Source: Colletes latitarsis
Lineage: Eukaryota > Arthropoda > Insecta > Hymenoptera > Colletidae
Assembly (NCBI RefSeq): GCF_051014445.1
Contig: NC_135141.1
Location: 32,573,422 to 32,637,421 of the forward strand
Direction: 5' to 3'
Length of the DNA stretch: 64,000 nt
Shown here one piece after another: positions 49,154-61,588 of this stretch (within the stretch, counting starts at the first letter, position 1; each line of letters begins with the position of its first letter). Below the pieces are notes generated by a model, which saw nothing but the letters and a program-made list of their open reading frames with translations, did not search any database and was not told the origin of the DNA. The position numbers and the translations under genes are program-made.

Positions 49154-51324
49154 ATAATTATTGTACACGGAGATGGTGGTCAAACAAGCCAGTTCGAAGA
49201 TGTTCTACCAGAATATCGTCGTGTTTGATGGTCGATCGTCACGGTTATTAGCTTGTAGCGTACGGGTCAGCGCACATGTTCGAACCGTATCGACGATCTT
49301 TACACGTTTGGACGAGGTTACTTGGTGTCATTACCATGTCCCGTAACTAAGCATTGGCTTATTGGATTAGACGTCCGCGGGAGCAGGGGGATAACTCATT
49401 AAAACAGTGATGGTGGTGGTGTGGGGGGAGGGGGTGGCCCGTGAGCACCGCCATCGATCTTCCAGCGTCGGTGGTGCCTTCGACGAGCCGCGTTCATCGA
49501 ACCACTTGTCGTCGAGCGATTCGATCAAATTTTTGCGTATTGACGATCTTCGCGTGAGCGATGACGTCGGAACACTCTGTGACAAATTATCGGTCGATTG
49601 ACTTTTAGCAAAAAGACTAATGGGAATGTCAACGGGACGGGGCGGCTGTTTCTATTTCACGGACAATTTAGCAACGTTCGCGAGCCGTTTTATTGTTGCT
49701 ATCTGTGTGTATTCGATATATGCGGGAATTCAGATTCAATTGGTAGCCGCGGAGAATTTACATCGCGGAACCGAAACATCGAAGCGTCCATGAAAAGACT
49801 CCGATTGCTTCGAACTTGTTATTTCAACATAATTTATCGTAATATAATTGTCCCTTTTATTTTACCTTTTATATCGGTTCGTCGATTCAACATTCACAGT
49901 GGCATTAATAAGTAGCCCCCCACCCCCCTTAAATTAAATTGCATCATTCTCCGACAAGATCTTTTTTCGAGAGGCTAAGCCTGGTCAGAATTCCCCGCAA
50001 GCAGGAGTCTATTGGAACGATTAATCTCGTCCGAGGAAGGATTTACGTCAAGTCTTACCGATGGGCCCGGAGGATTCAGGACAAAATGTGACGTTCTTCG
50101 TTGGAGGACGTGGGGAGGGGGAATGTTCTTTCGAAAAGTCTGCATAAAGGACTCGGAGACAATGGACACGATGGAGACTACAGTCGCTGAAATATACGAT
50201 ACGATAAAGAAATTTCCTCTTACAACGTCGTGAAGATCTATGACGCGATTTCTCTATCTAATCACTGTCTATTCTCGTTTCACACCCTCCATTGTTTTCT
50301 CCCGTAGACAATTTAAAAAACTTAATTCGTCTCGGTACATATTTTCGTAACCTCGCTAAAATTCATGAATCCTATTCAAAGGGCTACGCTCTCTCACAAG
50401 TGCTTGAATGCCCCTAGGACGAAATGCAGAGAAACAATATTTCTGTCGTAAATAGACGAGGCCAATCAAAGTATCGAAAGACAAACTGCCTCGATTTAGA
50501 GGTCGATAAGGAAGCGTATTCGTGAATAAAATTATACAAACCACCCACCGTTGCAGCTTCTACGTACGGTATCTCACGAGGAGCGTTCTCGCGTCGCGAA
50601 AAAAAAAGTCCTTTTCGTGAATCATTTAGGTGGTGAATTTAATCGGAGCTTCGACTACCTGGGTCTCTCGCGGTAATGGCACGGTGAAGCAGATGGGAGA
50701 TAAGTCGAACACTCAAAGAGATGAGCGAGAAAAGGAAGGAAGCGAGAAGAGTAGTACCGAGGACCGAAAGGAAACGAAAGAAGAACGAGGCGAAAGATGA
50801 ACGGATATCGCGCCGACGATCTTATTAGAGATCCCTCAGCGCGGTCTGCCAAACGAGTTATTTAAGTTGGATGAGAAAGAGAGAGGTTCTAGGGAGCGAA
50901 ACGAAGACGATGATGAAGATAAAGGGGGGAAAACGGAAAGACGGAGAAGACCGGAATTAAAGCTCGCCCGGCGATAGGTAGGAACGCGGAGTCGTGTCAT
51001 AAAGAGGGCCAGGAAGGCTCTCTTTCCTGTCCGCGTCTCCTCTATCGCCGTCGTCGTTTTAACGAATATATTAATTAAAAGGTTGTATGATTTAATAACG
51101 TCACAATTACCGAAGTGGCTTGGCCAGACACCCGGGTATAATGTATACCGGTTGAGCCTCGATCCCCAAGATTCCTCTGGCCAATCTTCATGCAAATTGC
51201 TACCCCTGCGGATCTCCTAGTACTTGGAAACAACCGTCCTAAGTCCTGGCTGCGGGCGTTGTTAAGGACTTTGACCCCTTCCGTTTTAGCGTACTGTATA
51301 TGCATTTGATTCCTTCGTTTTGCA
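49154..51324. other. Non-coding stretch with G-rich and purine-rich tracts
   Basis: A G-rich tract with GGT repeats lies at about 49405-49438 and a C-run at 49916-49928. A long purine-biased stretch lies at about 50690-50960 (plus strand). The 24-bp word at 50357-50380 is identical to part of the MITE at 52276-52299. No gene recognised; the 119-codon minus-strand frame at 50836-51195 is largely the complement of the purine tract. Confidence 0.45.
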
Positions 51325-52053
51325 GGCGGACCGCGCGAAACGGTCTTTTCGAGTGAAATACAGTCGAACCGCCATTATCCGCGCCTCCGTTATTCCAATA
51401 CTCCCGTATCAGAACGTTCTATCGACTCAGCAGAGTGCATTTCTATCTGGAATATCGTTAAACGTAGTTTTAAAAATTTGTGTTTTTCATTTGATCCAAT
51501 CGAAAGTGTTAAACGTACTTATCTTCGAGACTCCCCAGTAGTAGAAAATCTTAAAAGCTTGTACATATATGCAAGAACAAAGGTAGAGAAAATGCAACGT
51601 GTAACAAAATCTTGAGGTATTTCGAGGGAAATGAACAGAAGAGACAAAAAATTGATAGGAAGAGTACAATTTACCAGTGTGGTAATGTCATGGCAACAAA
51701 TGTGTACTGTCGGAGAGAAGAATGAAAGCTATGCAGACTATCTGGGATCAAGGAAGAATGGCTAGCATGCGTACTGGGCGTATGTCTTTACACGGAGGAT
51801 TTACTACCTGAAGATGCGTCTTTATATAAAACCGCAAGAGACCGGATGAGAAGATTGGAACTCGGAAGAGAGGAATTCACCGGGCAGAAAATACTATAAG
51901 CGACAGGAGATACCATGACGATGCAGTTTAATCAGGAGACTGAAATTTATGGTTAGAATATCCGAACTAGAAAATTTAAACAGAGAAATTCACAACAAGC
52001 TGTCTAATATACAAGCAAAGCTGTGTGCTGATGAAAAGAATTCTAAATGGTGA
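51325..52053 (+). pseudogene. Possible decayed coding relic, unidentified protein
   Basis: Several plus-strand frames here look more protein-like than usual for this window. One frame is open from 51310 to 51612, entered through a good acceptor-like sequence (TTCCTTCGTTTTGCAG, ending 51324). It includes VVENLKSLYIYARTKVEKMQ, meets a TGA at 51613-51615, and runs on to 51765. A second frame overlaps it and runs to a TAA at 51897-51899, with EWLACVLGVCLYTEDLLPED and then TARDRMRRLELGREEF. A third, 51919-52050, has a coiled-coil-like SELENLNREIHNKLSNIQAK and ends in TGA at 52051-52053. The pieces follow in order with frame changes, as in a retrocopy or dead gene. I do not recognise the family, and chance is not excluded. 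Confidence 0.35.
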
Positions 52054-52160
52054 TTCAAAACCTATTTTTTAGCCAAAGAATAACCAATAATTTCTTAAAA
52101 CAATAATTTTGAGTATATATTAAATTTATGACGCTTTCAATGCATTAGATTTTTTATTAT

Positions 52161-52400
52161 TTAACACATTGACTGCCAGATGGAAACTAAAATTTTTTAG
52201 GAGACCAAAACTTTGATTTCAAATAATTGTAAAGTACATAAATCAAAATTTGTCTTAGTATTTATTTCCGTAAATTAAAATTCATGAATCCTATTCAAAT
52301 TTATTTCTTTTAAAATTTCAGCATGAGAATTAATTGTTTAGGTCCCAAAGTGCAAAGTCTTGTCACCCATGAATGGATGACGTGGCAGTCAAAGTGTTAA
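52161..52400. mobile_element. piggyBac-type MITE, 240 bp with TTAA ends
   Basis: The left end TTAACACATTGACTGCCA (52161-52178) and right end TGGCAGTCAAAGTGTTAA (52383-52400) are inverted repeats of 18 bp with one mismatch. Each terminus is TTAA, the target-site duplication used by piggyBac transposases (known for the family). The body is AT-rich with no open frame, so the element depends on a transposase supplied elsewhere. The good preservation of both ends suggests it is younger than the other repeats here. It sits 107 bp after the coding relic. Confidence 0.85.
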
Positions 52401-53234
52401 GGAAGACAGCAAGGAAGGCTTTTATGAGATAATGGAATTTTTACCGAACAAAAATATTTACAAAATATCTAGAAAAATATTTTTTGAAACTTTATAATAC
52501 GAGGAAGAATACTTAAACGCTGGTTTATTACTTTCCCAAGTCTAGAACATCCCCCAACAATAAAGTAGTATCATTCCGTCTTTTTAAAATCCAGACTTTT
52601 AAAAATGCTTGGTAATTATTTCCACACGCTGGAGCCTAATTCTCGACTGCTGTGGTTCTGTAGGGAGGGGGCAGAATGCAGAAGTTACTCTCGCAAGCAT
52701 GACCGCCTTTCCCGTATTACAGAGCGAAGTAAATCATTCGGGGTCTTAAACGAATCGCGGTTGGAGAGGTTCCGGATGAGGTTAGCCAAGAAAAGACGTA
52801 CCGTCGTCTCGAACGGTAGTCTCGAGAAATCTACAGATTAACCTGGCCTCAACTCTTCCCCACCTTTGAACACTTTTCCTACTACGCGCGGCAGCCCATG
52901 CTTCCTTATCCGCCTTACTAATATTGGCGCAGCAAACTGTTTGGCCCGCAAGAGCAGAGAGGCACCGGGATACCGTCTGTTACATCCTGTTCCTCCCGCA
53001 GGACCTGCACCCTCCCTCCTCCATCGGGATTCGTGGAACCGCTTCTCTCGTCGCGCCTCACCCACCTCCCCGCCATCTTGATGTCTTCTGCCAGAGAACT
53101 TGGTCCGGCTGGCTTTACCATCGTCCCCCCATCTTTCCTCCTCCTCCCTCCGCCTGGTACCCTCAAGTTCCGCAAAGTGAAATTTACAGCGCGCCCAATG
53201 GCTTGTTTCGTGCGCGGAGCTCGTCGAGGAGCGT
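52401..53234. other. GC-rich stretch, no gene recognised
   Basis: The segment 52600-53330 is GC-rich, and five overlapping frames are open across both strands. The longest (plus, 52924-53334, 136 codons) is Pro/His/Ser rich and ends in the PMGH-containing block described next. No domain is seen. The block could be a CpG-rich regulatory region, an exon or chance. Confidence 0.4.
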
Positions 53235-53735
53235 TAGAATCTTACTTAATATTCTGCCGGATCCCATGGGCCATCTTGCCTTCATGGTAGACTTGCCAGA
53301 CATGGCGTTCGCCGCGAAAAATCACTCGAGATAAGCGTTTCACCCACAATCTGAATTATCGAAGAAGACTCTGCACGGTCTTTCGAGTGGTTAGAATCGC
53401 TAAATATTCATCATCTTGATTTTGGTACGAGTAGATTAATCCCTTCACGAGTCTTATATATTAAAATCAACACAGGTTTACGGTCACGATTCGAATTTTA
53501 TAGATTTGAAAAATTATTTGAAATTAAATCGTACATCATAGAATTAAATACTCTTCTAAAGTTCGTAATCATAATTCTGCTTGTTATTATATTCTTGAAC
53601 CGTTCATTCGGTTGCATAACATATGCAGGATTACCAAAGTTCAGGGAATGTTTAGAACCTTAGTTAATATTCTGTTGGGTCCCATGGGTCACATTGGATT
53701 CATAGAGGGAGTCAGTACACGTGGTATTTGCTATA
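53235..53735 (+). repeat. Local duplication of an 84-bp block, two diverged copies
   Basis: Copy 1 is at about 53235-53318 and copy 2 at about 53652-53735, 417 bp apart in the same orientation. Shared words are TTAGAAYCTTA-TTAATATTCTG, then TCCCATGGG and TTCATRG. In one frame both encode R-x-L-x-NIL-x-x-PMGH-x-x-F. Some differences in the conserved part are synonymous (GGC/GGT for Gly, CAT/CAC for His), while others change residues. This fits a duplicated exon-like or conserved non-coding element, but the block is short. Confidence 0.45.
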
Positions 53736-56700
53736 CCATTTCAGCAAATATTTGAGGCGAGAATTTTTGGGAATATTACACATTATCATTTAAAATCATA
53801 ACAGATTTCTAGTATGAGAATTTTTCAATATCTCTGCTATTGCAAATACTTATTTTCCAACTCGAGTTCGGAGAGATCGGTTCTCAATCGAAATCGCGGT
53901 TTACTTTCGTTAACAATCGTTACTTTCGAGTCTCAGAGACGGTTTTTAAGCCGATTCTTCGGGCTAAACTTGGAACAATCGCCAACTGGAAGTAAATTGA
54001 TGAAAATGAAGGGGCGAGACGACAATCGATAGGATATTGTGCGATAGAAGTAGTTTTTTGTTCACCTTTTCGCGTTCGTATCGGACGATTATAAAGACTC
54101 CGGGCTCCTTTTCGCGAAGTTCGGAATTCATCGCGGCGGATATAAGTAAAACTGTTATAACGGTACAATTTCCTCTGGGATTCGGAGGAAGCACTCGCCG
54201 GTATCGAGATAATAGACGACGATATAACGAAAGCAATTTTATTAAGACGTCGAAGCGTACGATTCGATTTATGACGCAATTCAAACTCCTTTCGTAGCGG
54301 TTTATACAATGACCTCGGAACTTGATTTAAAGAGATTTTTAATAGTTCGAGTAACGGACAATCGCGGCGAATTTATGTGCGGTTCCAGTTCGAAATTACG
54401 CCGGGACGATAAAAATTTATTGGCTCGAAAGTGCGGAATCTCGATGGACGAATTCCTGAATGATGTCTTCGATGAATTGTAAATGCGAGGAAAATACAAA
54501 TGACGACGAAAGCATAACTATGATATAGAATATCAGATATCTGATCTAATAATATCATAGAATTATTTTACACTCTTCGGTTTTGTCACACGATATTACT
54601 TTATTTCACGATCAAAAAAATAAAATATACACGCAAGAACTGCTCCGTATCGGGTAGGGTGAAAGAAGAGAGAGGTTCCAGTGACCATAGCTGTTTTACA
54701 ACATAATTTAATGCTATACTAAAGGAAACGAACCATCTAATACTGCCTCGAGTTTCCTCAAAATCCACCCTTGGGTACCGTCCTGCTTTAAAATATATCA
54801 TAGTTTATAAAAACATGTGTGTAGTTAAAATATGAATTCCTCGAGCATTAAACCCACATTAAAAATGCATCAATTTCGTAAGATATTTGGGGAATTTTTT
54901 GTTCTATTTTCTAAAATTACCGTTTCGTAAAATGCATTGTTTGCTCGTGTAATGTCGAAGACAATTATCGTCGCAATTTTTGCACTTTGATTGAAACGAC
55001 GTGAAAGGACTCGAAATTTCTCATCAGCGCAGGGGATCCACAACATGAATAATCCCGAAATAATTAACGGCATGGAATTCGATGTGGGGGCTTTGATCGA
55101 ATGAGCTTACGCGCGTAGAGTATGCGCCGGGTACAAGGTCGATAAAAAGAGCCCGATAAAGGCGCATAAAGGGAGAGGAGCTTTGCCTCGTTCAATCTCC
55201 TCGTATGGAAACTGATATTCTATAAAGCGTCGACCTGTAGTACACTCTTTCAGTCCTTTGGAAAACGCATCTGTAACACATGATGACAAAGAAAGAGGAT
55301 TATGCTGAACGAGAAAAAGGGTAAAATGAAACGAATAACGATAGCAAGCGGAAAGATAGCGAGTATTTTCTTCGTTTTTTTCGGTTTCAGTCGCGTCGGC
55401 TACGCTCTGTACCTCCATTTTCCATTGTTACGTGGACACCGACCCTCCACTTGTTTACGTGAATTTAACCCTATGTGACCCCGCCTTCAGATCGCATAAT
55501 CAACCATTAATGGACTAGTATTATTATCTGTTTACAGTATTCCCTCGTTATATGCACAAATTTTATCCCCATTGACTGATATTTACGACACTTGTAACTT
55601 TCTCCCATAACGAATTCTCCGATTGCACAAAATCGTAATAAATAACGTCCCCGATGATCCAACTAACACAATACAATTTTTCCACGCTTCATGCTTCACA
55701 GTTTGCCATTCGCTTATTTTCGCCTAGCGGTTCGTTCCGGTTTTCTCGTTCTGCTATTCAATTGTCGCTTCTCGTGGAGGCCAAAGGAAGTGGAACGTCC
55801 ACGACAGGTGTCACAAATTTTTGCGAACGCGATAGCAGAAGAAGCGTCTGACTTTTATGCGATATCCGAGAGAACTCTGCGAATGATTTATATTTCGATC
55901 GACCTCGTATTTGTAAATTTTTCCAAGAACGCGTACGGTCATTGTTACGTAATTTTAGTCGTACGAAATAGTCCATCCTAGATCCAAACAAGTTCTAGTA
56001 ACATTTTATCAACTTTTTGTACGTTAATGAAGATGATAAATAAATATACATTTCATTTGCAATATTCGAAGCAGGTTCCTCATCGGGTATAGTTTCTATT
56101 AAAACGGCCATTTAATGTAACCTAAAATCAGATATAAAATTACCTAAGAAATTAAGCTCATTGAAGATATATATTGGTATCTGCAAATAAATTTATTTAT
56201 TTCAAAGAAAGCACGAAATAAAAATCGAACAAAATCGATCGAATTTTGTGGATGATTAACGAATAGAAATTTGATGATAAAACGAACTTCCGGTATACGT
56301 TGCACGTATGCACACTTATGCATCGGAAGTGACATTATATCTAGTAGTTGGTGAGTGGATGGGACTCGTGGCACACCTTGTCCGATGTATTGCTCGTGTG
56401 ATTTACCATTGGGAGTTATTAAGTGACTCCTATAAATGCATACCAATGCATTCGAGCTGGCAGTACGTGCGTCCCACATTCAAAATTTAGGAATGCTCGT
56501 AATGTACCACGTGCATCTGCCGGTGCAACCCTTGAGACGAGACGAGACATGCAACCAAGGAGAGGGTTAGAGAGAATCGCGTCGTGTAACTCGTCGGGAC
56601 TATATTAAATTCGAACGCGATTCAAATTTCGGCCTAGCTGAGCCCGCAATATCTGTTCGCGACGTTGCGAAGGTTAGAGTTCGTGTACATAACCGGGTTA

Positions 56701-58079
56701 ATTTTCCATTAATTGTAGAAATAACGCCTTCCCCCATCGCTTAATCTTTTAACTGCTCGAGCATGTTTGGACTGGAGTGACGATATTATTTTGTTAGAAA
56801 ATAAATTGTGAAATTCATTTGGTAGAAAGGCTTTTGCTACCATTGTTTAATTTAATAGTGAAGAGATACTTTTGCAATAATACTAACCACTGAAACTCAC
56901 GTATGCAACGTAATTTTATTCCGATTTAAATAAAAATTTATGCAGCCAAATTGAAACACTGGAGGGATGGATTCTTCGTATTTATCATTTCAATACCGAG
57001 CATAATTGCAGGGAAAATGATAGTTTCATAAAATTCCTACGCGTCGTCGTTTGAATCGAGGTCGATTTCTAATCAGCTGCTGATCGTGATTTCACCGCAT
57101 GCACAGCATCGCTGAAAGAGCGAATCTTCACGCCTTTCAATGTTTTCAAAAGGGTAATCCGAGTCCATTCACGATCGATGCCAATGGCCGATGTAATTAT
57201 CTGGAAGCTTACGGAACGTGTAAGGTGTACGAACAGTAGTTGATTAACTGTTACTCGTGGCCATTCGTCGCTACATATTTCAGTACCAATATAAGGTAAA
57301 TGTGCCGGTAGTTGACACTTCCTGAAACAAAGAACGAAAGCAAAAACACCCAACTGTCTTCGTTAATAATAAATAAAAATTGACAGTTTTGTCTCGAAAC
57401 AATTGCAATTGTCGTTTTCGATCCAATGTTACACTGTTCAGAAAAGATATTGCGAACATCGGAGATCGTTCGCTGGACAAATTAAAAAATTAAGAGAAAC
57501 GTACCAATAAACGTAACGTTTTTTATTTCTCAATAGTCTCGAAGAGACGTTACTTTTGATCGAAACTAAAATGTATCGATGTTCATCGACGGATAGAGAG
57601 CTCCTCGATCTCGAACAGGATTAGAAATAAAATCGATGTACCGCATTCTTGGATTAATCCGTCCACGAACAAGCATAAGACCGCGCTCGCGATGCTCTCG
57701 ATCGTCCTTCCACCCACTGCTATTCAGTTTTTTAAGTCTTTCCAACGTAGAATCCTTTGGCGTGTAGTGGAATGTACAGAGATAGCAGGAGGATTACGCT
57801 GAGGTCTTTTTTTCTTACTTTCTTCCGCTACGAGGGCCGACGTGACAGGAATAAATGGCAGTCATCCCTCTCGAAGCAACGCACTCGATACTCGCCCTTC
57901 CAGGACCGGTTCTGTACTCCCTGTTGTAGAATCTCTTCAAGTATGATGCGTATTTTACCGAGAAAAATTCTACTGGATCGCGAAAAAATATCGCCAAAGA
58001 CCATAATTTATCGAAAACATTCGTATTATTCGATCGCTTCGAAACTCTGGTTTTGGACAATTTTTCATGAAACTTATTT
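53736..58079. other. Non-coding stretch, no gene recognised
   Basis: The largest frames (129 codons minus at 53920-54309; 103 codons minus at 55107-55418; 111 codons minus at 56144-56479; 130 codons plus at 57757-58149) each overlap antisense open frames, or (the last one) run into the repeat relic at 58080. None has a recognisable domain. No RNA genes or repeats with partners noted. Confidence 0.45.
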
Positions 58080-58180
58080 TTACAATCTGCTTAAAATTCC
58101 AGAGCTTTATTTAGATTTATTTTGTTTAAAGTGCAATCTTGAGAATTAATTGTGTTAGCTCCTTAGTGAAATGTAAAAAT
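58080..58180. repeat. Possible relic of the piggyBac-type MITE family
   Basis: It shares the exact 15-mer CTTGAGAATTAATTG (58138-58152) with 61672-61686 and nearly with the 52161-52400 MITE (ATGAGAATTAATTGTTT). A TTTATTT-TTTAAA context stands just before it in all three. The terminal repeats are not recognisable here, so membership is tentative. Confidence 0.4.
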
Positions 58181-61100
58181 GAATAACTCGAGATTGAAAC
58201 GTTGGTGTATTTAAAATCTATTATCCCGAATTGCAATCATTTTTTGTCATTACACATACGCAATTAATGGTAAATACGATGGGTGGAAAAGTTTTTAATT
58301 CGTTGACCTCGAAATAATGGAATTCGACGGGAAGTCGGAGAAACAGTATCCGAGTCTTTATGGACTTGCCAACCCTCATCAGTTTTCCCCTGTTTCGCTC
58401 GATCTTCCTCCCACAACGATCATCCTTTACCTTCCGTTCGCGGGATTCCGTTCGTACACGGCGCGGTAATGCGGATTTACTCGATTCGCAAGCCCGATTT
58501 CTTCAGCCAGATGGATAGAAACGACTAAAAGTTCCTATGATAAACGATCTTGTCTGGATGTTAAAAACCCAGAGCGTTTCTTTTTGCTACGTCCCATGAT
58601 TCTTTACTTACGCCATTATTTTTACGCGTTTCTCGTTTGCGCTTAACTTTTTCGCGGTCTGCACTTTTGAAGAATCGTTACCAACCGATTCGAACGGAAC
58701 TGAAATACTGCGTTCGTACGCCCGCGGACTAAATCATCTTTAATATCACGTTCAAGTAATTAATCATATTCGTAATAAATGTGTTTCTGGAAAATTGATT
58801 ACAAAAATATATATCTTTACGTACACCATTGTTCAACAAAAATTTTTATCGAATTTTAGCTGGTTCTGTGATTGTTTCTTTTGGAGAAAAATAGCGTTTC
58901 CAATGAATAGGATCTTAACAAATTCAAAGTTTCCAATCTCCGAATTAGATACAGAATATTTAAAGAAATTAATAAATTGAAAGACTCGGGTGTTATTCGA
59001 ACAATTTTTTATGCAGAATTCCTATGCACAAGTAACAAAACTTGAAATAATGAAGTGTTTCCAATGGTACAACATTCGAATAACGCAAGATCGAGCAAAG
59101 TTTCAATGTATTCAGCAAATAGGTCGAGGCAACTTCCAAAAGACGTTCACGTTACTAAGGATTCTAATTCGATATGCTCACAATATCGCCTGTGGCATTC
59201 TGCAGCTAGTTTCTTGCTCGATGATCAAAGATTAGAGAAGGCTTAGTAGTCACTTGGAAAATTGGATCGCCTGCGTTGGCGATGCGCTAATTTATATAAC
59301 GAGTGTGAGTATCATGACGGATAACTACAAGCAAATCCTCTTAACGCATACTTCGATGCTTATTAGTTAATTGCTGACTGTGCTTAATTTAATAATTCGA
59401 TTACACAAATGTACAATAACGTTTACATCAATCAGCCTCGGAACATTCGTCAACTTTCAAAGTCCACACATTTTGGACATTTTGTACTAGCTATCCCACT
59501 GGTACTTGAGCTCGTAGACTGACAGGATTCAATTAAAGCAGCAACTGGGTCAAAAGACTGGGGGAACCTTTTCTCGCCCTCTAGACAAGTCGATCCTTTC
59601 GCTTGTCGGATTTTAAGAACCGCGGAGGAACGACAGTCTCGAAACGGTATCGTCTAAACTCAACCGCGTATCGTTAACAAACCTTAACAGTTCCTCCGAA
59701 CTTTGGGGGCGCTAACAAACTCTGCGTTGGCCCGCGAGGTCCAGCTCAGCAACTTAAAATAACTCGATGCGTTTTAAGCGAAACGTCAATACGATGGACG
59801 TAGTGTAACGCGTCCCGGGTCATTCGATAGACGCTTATTCGTCTCGGTTACCCCGTTCGACCGTGGAAACTGTTCTCGTTTCGCAATGGTAACATCAGTC
59901 ACAAACAAGGTCGTAACTATGTACGTGGCTGTCTGGCCGACCGAGCAATTGGTGCACCGAAAACTATGTTAGACTCGAGAAGGTTCTCCGAAATGGAATT
60001 ACCCTTACAAACCAACCTCGCGGTCGAGGTATCCGTACTTGCAATCTAGCTGCACCGACGTCTTTCTGAAATTTCCTATAAAAGTTCACGGAACGTTTAT
60101 TGTTGATCTCCATTCTGACGCGATTAATTTGTTTGCTCGTTTGGACACTTTCGGACCTGGGAATTTAAGCGCTACTTTTGATTTACGTGTTAATGTTTGT
60201 AATATTTATCTTCATTGGAATTTAAACGTTATTTTTGGTATGTATCAAACATTCTCGTGAAATCCGAACGTTTCCAGAATCCCGACGCGCGCCTCTAATA
60301 TGTTTATTCGTTTCATTGAAAAAATACCCATCCAGAAAACGATATATAATGCACGGGAGAGAACGCCAGACGATCAGGGGAGGGGAACGAAATTAAATCG
60401 ATGCGAATATCATCCTCTCTTCCCCCGCAATCCGGGGGATCAGAAATTGCTTCCGTACGAGCGGATGCACAAAGTTGGCGAGCCCCGACACTCGAGGGGT
60501 CGCGATCCCCTAATGAACAAGACCGTAAAATCGGTGAATTGAAATATGATCCCTAAACGGTGAGCAGGGCGCTCGCGAAGCATTCTCGATGCTCGGGGGT
60601 AGTCAGCCGTCATCGGTATTCATCCTTCGGCACGTATTCTGTCGAGGGTGGTAGATTGACCTCCTGAGAAAAATCACGGCCCTTGTCCGTGACTATATTC
60701 CGTCGAGTCCCACTCCAACGAATCTTCAGACCATTTCTCTCCCCCCTCCCCCGTCTACGCTCGTCAAAGGCCACGGGATCCGCCGTGACTCCTTTAGCGA
60801 TTCAATTTTCTTAGGATAGCACGCGGACGTGCCGTCGAGAACGGCCTGAATAAGATATACTCCTCGAATTGAGAACGCGGAAGCGAAATGAAAGGGTTGG
60901 ATAGGCCCTCGGCGAGTATCGTCCCGGAGTACTTATTCGCCTTTCCATCCAGAAACCGGTCGCGCTGGCACAAAGACACCGGGTGGAATTTACCGCTTAC
61001 TCGGCCGTTTTAAATCCTCGAGCGGACGAGTACCCGGCCATTTGCCCTTTTAACCCCTCCCTGCCCTCTCTGGCGTCGACCGTTTTTCAGCTTCTGTGCC

Positions 61101-61588
61101 GCTGATTCTTCTTCGGTTACGCGCGCCACTCGAAGACCCGGACGAGTCGCGGGGACCAGCTTCCGGCGTTGTCCTCGCTCGATTAATATTCCCGCGAAGC
61201 GCAAAAGCCTGGAACACGGGATCTCTTTTTGCTCGGAAGGAATCCTGCTGGCCGGATGAAATCCCGGGAGTCGTTACTAATCGGTGCCGTGAAAGTCGGT
61301 AATGGATTCAGGGGTCGTGGCAAGACGCGGTCCTGGTATGAATATTAAGTTTCAGATTTTGGGAAGACATTTCCGGATGGGGCGGGGGGGAAGGAGGAGA
61401 GGTCGAGGTTCGAAACGATCGCTCGCGTTGAATAATTTCAAGCTCGGCGTGATCCTGCTCCGGGGGAATTTGTTACAAGGGTCCGAGGAGCGTTCCGATG
61501 TTTAGCTTTATGCATATTATCGGTTTACGTGCACGGTGGATTCGCGCATCTATTTCACGAACAGTTTTGTTTCACGAGAAATTTACGT
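58181..61588. other. Non-coding stretch, GC-rich at 60.5-61.5 kb
   Basis: No gene recognised. Two overlapping plus-strand frames at 58990-59246 (81 and 63 codons) look somewhat protein-like, but neither matches a family I know. At about 60168-60240 the phrase GAATTTAA-CG-TA-TTTTG occurs twice about 55 bp apart. The 60.5-61.5 kb part is GC-rich and open in several frames without a domain. Confidence 0.45.

Noticed and set aside
52924..53334. 136-codon Pro/His-rich plus frame as a gene
   Set aside because: Five frames are open across this GC-rich block. Only its last 30 codons have a partner nearby, which is reported as a duplication instead.
53920..54309. 129-codon minus-strand frame
   Set aside because: Two other frames are open over the same bases (one on each strand), and nothing is recognisable in any of them.
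57757..58149. 130-codon plus-strand frame
   Set aside because: Its last part runs into the MITE-like relic at 58080-58180, and the composition is unlike a folded protein. No domain.
58990..59246. Two overlapping protein-like frames of 81 and 63 codons
   Set aside because: Both cannot be coding. Neither has a recognised motif or clear splice sites.
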